NCBI GenBank assembly: GCA_007695205.1 | Contig: REEF01000697.1 | Span: 1-10,585 of the forward strand | Direction: 5' to 3' | DNA from: Planctomycetaceae bacterium | Lineage (GTDB): Bacteria > Planctomycetota > Planctomycetia > Pirellulales > Pirellulaceae | DNA length: 10,585 nt | Shown here: piece after piece, positions 7,104-10,585 of the stretch | Position numbering within the stretch: the stretch's first letter is position 1 | Layout of the letters: every line of letters begins with the position of its first letter | Notes under the pieces: generated by a model | The model's input: only the letters and a program-made list of their open reading frames with translations | Database searches by the model: none | What the model was told of the DNA's origin: nothing | Position numbers and translations under genes: made by a program

Positions 7104-8498
7104 CTACGACAATCGATTATACCCATTCAAGGCAGCCACCCGATAGGCCTCGGCCATCGTCGGATAATTGAACGTGGTATTGATGAAGTACAGCAGCGAA
7201 TTGATTTCCCCCGGCTGGTTCATGATAGCCTGGCCGATATGGATAATCTCTGAAGCGTTGGCGCCGAAGCAGTGAATGCCCAGGATGGCCAGGGTTTCGC
7301 GGTGGAACAGCAGTTTGAGCATCCCCACGGTCTGGCCCGAGATCTGCCCCCGCGCCAAGCTCTTGAATTGGGCGTGTCCGACTTCGTAAGGAACGCTTTC
7401 GGCGGTCAACTCACGTTCGGTTTTCCCGACCGAGCTGATTTCGGGGCTGGTATAGATGCCGGTGGGGATATCGTGGCCCATCCGATCGCATCGACCCTGG
7501 ACCAGATGGATCGCTGCGGCTCGGCCTTGCATGTAGGCGGCGCTGGCCAGTGAGGGAAAGCCGATCACATCGCCGACGGCATAGATGTTGGGTACCGAAG
7601 TCTGAAAGCTTTCGTTGACAATCAGATTGCCTCGACTGTCGGGTTCGATCCCCAATCGTTCGACATCCAGCGTATCGGAATTCCCGGTGCGGCCGTTGGC
7701 CCACAGCAGGATATCGGTCTTCAGTTGTTTGCCGGACTCCAGATGCAGCACCACGCCGTCATCGCGGCCTTCGACATGCGAGTAGGTCTCCTGGTGTCGG
7801 ATCAGCACACCGCAGTCGCGCAGGTGGTAGCTGAGCGCGTCGATGATTTCGTCATCCAGGAACTCCAGCAGTTTCATCCGCGTATTGACTAGATTGACCT
7901 TCCAGCCCAGATTGCGAAACATCGAAGCCCACTCGCATCCGATCACCCCGGCCCCGTAGATGGTGATGGATTGCGGCGACAGCTCGAGCGCGATGATCGT
8001 ATCGCTATCGAAGATGCGAGGATGCGAGAAGTCGACATCGGGCGGTCGGTAGGCTCGGGCCCCGCAGGCGATAATGAACGATTCGGCGGTGATCCGCTGC
8101 TTGGCTCCGTTGGGCGATTCGACTTCGATCGTATGAGCATCCACGAACCGGGCTTGACCACCGATCAACGTCACGCGATTGCGCTCGTAAAAGCCGCTCC
8201 GCATATTCACCTGCTGGCGGATAATCGATTCAGCGCCCCGCCGCAGTTCCGGAAAGGACATCGCGCGGCCAGCGGTCAGGTGCCGGTACATGCGGTTGCG
8301 GTTCAGTTCCGTCATCTGCGCGATGGTGAATCGCAGGGCTTTGGTGGGAATCGTCCCCAGATGCGTGCAGTTGCCACCGACTTCCATGTAGCGTTCCACG
8401 ACGGCCACCTTGCGGTTCAGCTTGGTCGCCTGCATGGCTGCACCTTCGCCGCCCGGTCCCGTCCCGATCACCACCACATCGTAATCCGTGTTGCTCAT
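7104..8498 (-). CDS. sthA: Soluble pyridine nucleotide transhydrogenase
   Basis: A 464-residue cytoplasmic FAD flavoprotein that transfers hydride between NADPH and NAD+, usually to drain excess NADPH. Length matches the family. The FAD-binding motif GTGPGG is at 12-17. The GGNCTHLGTIPTKALR stretch (41-56) has one cysteine, Cys44, and Thr49 where disulfide reductases such as lipoamide dehydrogenase have the second. This replacement separates SthA from its disulfide-reducing relatives. The nucleotide-binding GAGVIG (182-187) is followed by VNLVNTRMKLLEFLDDE, and the C-terminus has HCFGANASEIIHIGQA and FINTTFNYPTMAEAYRVAALNG, both characteristic of SthA. ATG 8498 is the only start that keeps the FAD motif; the upstream ribosome site (GGAGAAGAG) is rather far away. 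It lies 87 bases after the symporter gene on the same strand. Confidence 0.95.
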   Translation of the reverse strand: MSNTDYDVVVIGTGPGGEGAAMQATKLNRKVAVVERYMEVGGNCTHLGTIPTKALRFTIAQMTELNRNRMYRHLTAGRAMSFPELRRGAESIIRQQVNMRSGFYERNRVTLIGGQARFVDAHTIEVESPNGAKQRITAESFIIACGARAYRPPDVDFSHPRIFDSDTIIALELSPQSITIYGAGVIGCEWASMFRNLGWKVNLVNTRMKLLEFLDDEIIDALSYHLRDCGVLIRHQETYSHVEGRDDGVVLHLESGKQLKTDILLWANGRTGNSDTLDVERLGIEPDSRGNLIVNESFQTSVPNIYAVGDVIGFPSLASAAYMQGRAAAIHLVQGRCDRMGHDIPTGIYTSPEISSVGKTERELTAESVPYEVGHAQFKSLARGQISGQTVGMLKLLFHRETLAILGIHCFGANASEIIHIGQAIMNQPGEINSLLYFINTTFNYPTMAEAYRVAALNGYNRLS

Positions 8499-8585
8499 CC
8501 GCTACGTTTCTCTTCTCCAAGGTTGATAAAAGGCAAGCAAGCAATGGGTTTGAAAACGACGTCCGCCCCCCTTTCACCGATCCCC

Positions 8586-10331
8586 CTAACCTCGGAAATA
8601 AAGGTAGGCTGCCAGGATGGCGACAAGGATGGCCGCCGAGGCCAGCACGTCGATCGAATTCCAGCTTGCTCGCGTTTCGCGGCGGTCTTCCGCAGTGGAT
8701 GTACCGTAGGTCAACCCGCTGATCTTTTGATAATCCGGCTGCTGGGTCAGGTAGCTGACCACGATCATCGCGGCGGCCGAAACCAACAGGATCAGGATGC
8801 TGTAGTACTGGAAGAACGTATTGTTGACAATCCACAGAAACGAGTTCGGCGTGTACGCAAAGTCGTTGATCAGTTTGGGTGGGGTATCGACCGCCAAGCG
8901 GAACAACCCCATCAGTGCCCCGACGATTAAGGCCGCCAGGCATCCGGGGCCGTTCAGCCGCTTCCAGAAGATCCCCAGGAAGAAGACGACGAAGATGGGC
9001 GGTGCCAAATAAGCCTGGACGCCTTGCAGATAATCGTACAACCCCCGTCCACCCTGGATCACCGGGATCCAGGCCAATCCGATCAGCACCATGACGGTCG
9101 TCGCCAATCGGCCGATCCACACCAGACGATGTTGCGACACGTTGGGATGCAGCTTGCTGTAGAAGTCCATCGTGAACAACGTCGCCGACGCATTGAATGT
9201 GCTCGATAGCGAACTCATCAAAGCCGCCAACATGCCGGCGACCACCAGGCCGCGAATGCCCACCGGCAGGATGGTAGCCACCAATAAGGGAAAGGCCTTT
9301 TGTGCTTCGTCGCGGATCACCTGCCCGTCCGCATCGATCAACGTCTCTTGCAATCCTTCGATCCGACCACTCTCGGCCAAGGCAAAGGCGATGATGCCCG
9401 GGATGATAAACAGGAACACCGGCAACAGCTTCAGCAAACCGGCGAAGATCGCACTGCGCCGCGCCTGCGTCTGATCGGGCGTCGCGAGAGCTCGCTGGAC
9501 GATATATTGGTCCGTGCACCAGTACCAAAGACCGATCACCGGCGCACAGAACAGCATGCTCAACCACGGGTAGTTATCATTGAAGTACCACGCCATCCGG
9601 TCCGACTCTTTGACCGGAGCCCATGTCGCCGTCATGCCTTCGGGGACCAGAGGCTTCCAAAGGTTGAACATCTCGCTGTCCACCATCGATCGCAGTTCAC
9701 TCCAACCACCGATCGCTTGTAATCCAAAAATGGTCACCAGCAGCGAACCGAGGACCAACACCACCGTCTGCAGGGCATCGGCGAACACCACGGCGCGCAG
9801 CCCACCCAGAATCGTGTAGATTCCCGTGAAGACGATGACCAGGATCGAACCGATCCAAAACGCATCCAGCGGCCCGAATCGAAGCTCCGGCAAAAGAACG
9901 GAAAACACAATCCCCCCGGCGAAGATCCCGACGGCGATCTTGGTCACGACGTACGCGACCAGCGAGATGATCGACAGCACCCAACGACAGGCCGGGTTAT
10001 AGCGACGTTCGAGAAACTCGGGCATGGTGAACACGCGAGACCGCATGTAAAACGGCACCAAAACCCAGCCCAGCACGAGCAAACACCACGCGTGAAGCTC
10101 GTAGTGTGCCATCGCCACACCGTCGGTACAGCCGGATCCGGCCAAGCCGACAAGGTGCTCCGAGCCGATATTCGATGAGAAGATCGACGCCCCGACGACC
10201 CACCAGCCGAGGTTGCGCCCCGCCAGGAAATAATCGTCCGCCGTGTCCTTATTCTTTCGAATGACCCACCAGGCGATTCCCAACACAATCGCGAAATACG
10301 TCGCGATCACTACCCAATCGAGACTTTCCAT
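8586..10331 (-). CDS. SGLT-like sodium/solute symporter (SSS family)
   Basis: A 581-residue inner-membrane protein with about 14 hydrophobic segments, expected to couple inward sodium flow to uptake of a small solute. The pattern is close to the sugar branch of the family: DDYFLAGRNLGWW (32-44), then SSNIGSEHLVGLAGSG (52-67), YELHAW around Glu78, WYWCTDQYIVQR, and SSLSSTFNASATLFTMD (373-389) on the helix that forms the second sodium site. Asn54 and Glu78 align with the galactose-binding Asn64 and Glu88 of the Vibrio SGLT, while Ser91 of that protein is Ala81 here, so a sugar is likely but the exact one cannot be told. The final TM helix ends at the C-terminus (about 560-580). ATG 10331 is preceded by AAAGGCGGA. 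It is the first gene of the four-gene minus-strand run. Confidence 0.92.
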   Translation of the reverse strand: MESLDWVVIATYFAIVLGIAWWVIRKNKDTADDYFLAGRNLGWWVVGASIFSSNIGSEHLVGLAGSGCTDGVAMAHYELHAWCLLVLGWVLVPFYMRSRVFTMPEFLERRYNPACRWVLSIISLVAYVVTKIAVGIFAGGIVFSVLLPELRFGPLDAFWIGSILVIVFTGIYTILGGLRAVVFADALQTVVLVLGSLLVTIFGLQAIGGWSELRSMVDSEMFNLWKPLVPEGMTATWAPVKESDRMAWYFNDNYPWLSMLFCAPVIGLWYWCTDQYIVQRALATPDQTQARRSAIFAGLLKLLPVFLFIIPGIIAFALAESGRIEGLQETLIDADGQVIRDEAQKAFPLLVATILPVGIRGLVVAGMLAALMSSLSSTFNASATLFTMDFYSKLHPNVSQHRLVWIGRLATTVMVLIGLAWIPVIQGGRGLYDYLQGVQAYLAPPIFVVFFLGIFWKRLNGPGCLAALIVGALMGLFRLAVDTPPKLINDFAYTPNSFLWIVNNTFFQYYSILILLVSAAAMIVVSYLTQQPDYQKISGLTYGTSTAEDRRETRASWNSIDVLASAAILVAILAAYLYFRG

Positions 10332-10443
10332 ACATTCCGCCTTTCCGAAAAACTGGCTGAGACTCAGAAATGTACCAGCAAATCACTCCCACGGAAACCC
10401 AACACTTTTTACGCAAGGGCATCCCCTTCTTATTAGCTTCTCA
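10332..10443. promoter_or_regulatory. Upstream region of the symporter gene
   Basis: This stretch should contain the promoter of the symporter and perhaps of the whole minus-strand run. It holds the 11-base palindrome CTGAGACTCAG (10357-10367), which begins 26 bases before the start codon and could be an operator or a chance match, and a short inverted repeat AAGGG-catc-CCCTT (10415-10428). No clear -35/-10 pair was recognised. Confidence 0.3.
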
Positions 10444-10583
10444 ATAGGTGCCACCCACCTTTTGCAATAGGTGCCACCCACCTTTCTCGATAAGCGCCGA
10501 TCGATGGGTGCCGCCGCTCGATAGGTGCCACCCACCTTTCTTGATTGGTTGCTCGATGGTTACTCGATAGGTGCCACCCACCT
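10444..10583. repeat. Array of AGGTGCCACCCACCT motifs with decayed copies
   Basis: The 15-base motif AGGTGCCACCCACCT occurs exactly at 10446-10460, 10469-10483, 10523-10537 and 10569-10583. Each copy can fold with AGGTG/CACCT arms around CCACC; the last copy has seven-base arms (ATAGGTG/CACCTAT). Degenerate heads occur near 10486 (CTCGATAAGCGCC), 10501 (TCGATGGGTGCCGCC), 10541 (TTGATTGGTT) and 10552 (CTCGATGGTT). Starts of exact copies are 23, 54 and 46 bases apart, so a 23-base unit may underlie it. The array runs to the window edge and may continue. No coding function is visible. Confidence 0.8.
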
Positions 10584-10585
10584 AT

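Noticed and set aside
7971..8930. 319-residue plus-strand open frame
   Set aside because: It is antisense to sthA and the symporter end, with no recognisable domain; a shadow of GC-rich codon structure.
8230..9567. 445-residue minus-strand open frame overlapping sthA and the symporter
   Set aside because: It is a different frame of the same strand as two well-supported genes, shows low-complexity Arg/Gly-rich translation and spans their intergenic gap.
10463..10476. Sigma-54-like site (TGGCAC then TTGCA on the minus strand)
   Set aside because: Only three bases separate the two parts, so GG and GC are eight apart rather than the required ten. The TGGCAC is part of the repeat motif.
10444..10583. 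CRISPR array
   Set aside because: The repeat is only 15 bases, spacing is irregular, intervals are short and filled with decayed repeat copies, and no cas gene is in the window.

Overview
The window looks like chromosomal DNA of a planctomycete, most likely a Pirellulales-type bacterium. This is inferred from GC-rich coding sequence, roomy gene spacing, a Tat-exported protein with an NRRSFLG signal, an orphan NarL-type regulator, and several classes of short intergenic repeat. No rRNA, tRNA or taxonomic marker gene is present, so the placement is an inference. No integrase, transposase, CRISPR array, phage gene or toxin-antitoxin pair is visible.

Left part (1-3605): a plus-strand gene fuses a small alpha/beta hydrolase to a metal-type cupin (144-980). 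It converges on a minus-strand NarL/FixJ response regulator (1087-1719), with a perfect 13-bp-arm palindrome between their ends. A gene-free stretch of 406 bases separates that regulator from a divergent plus-strand gene for a Tat-exported DUF362 protein (2126-3463). A two-part dispersed repeat occurs twice in the same orientation, at 18-77 and 1901-1979, each time upstream of a plus-strand gene.

Right part (3606-10331): four minus-strand genes run in one direction with gaps of 69 to 87 bases. In transcription order they encode an SGLT-like sodium/solute symporter, a soluble pyridine nucleotide transhydrogenase (sthA), a STAS-domain protein, and a large two-domain MMPL/RND-type exporter. The exporter's first extracytoplasmic loop carries a TPR-like insertion. 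The spacing allows co-transcription. A shared role such as carbon uptake plus redox balance plus envelope export is speculative.

Right edge (10332-10585): the region upstream of the symporter holds four exact copies of a 15-base semi-palindromic motif (AGGTGCCACCCACCT) and several decayed copies. The array reaches to within two bases of the window edge, so it may continue.

I see no clear new defence or mobile system. The items most worth following up are the TPR-bearing MMPL protein, the hydrolase-cupin fusion and the three repeat families.
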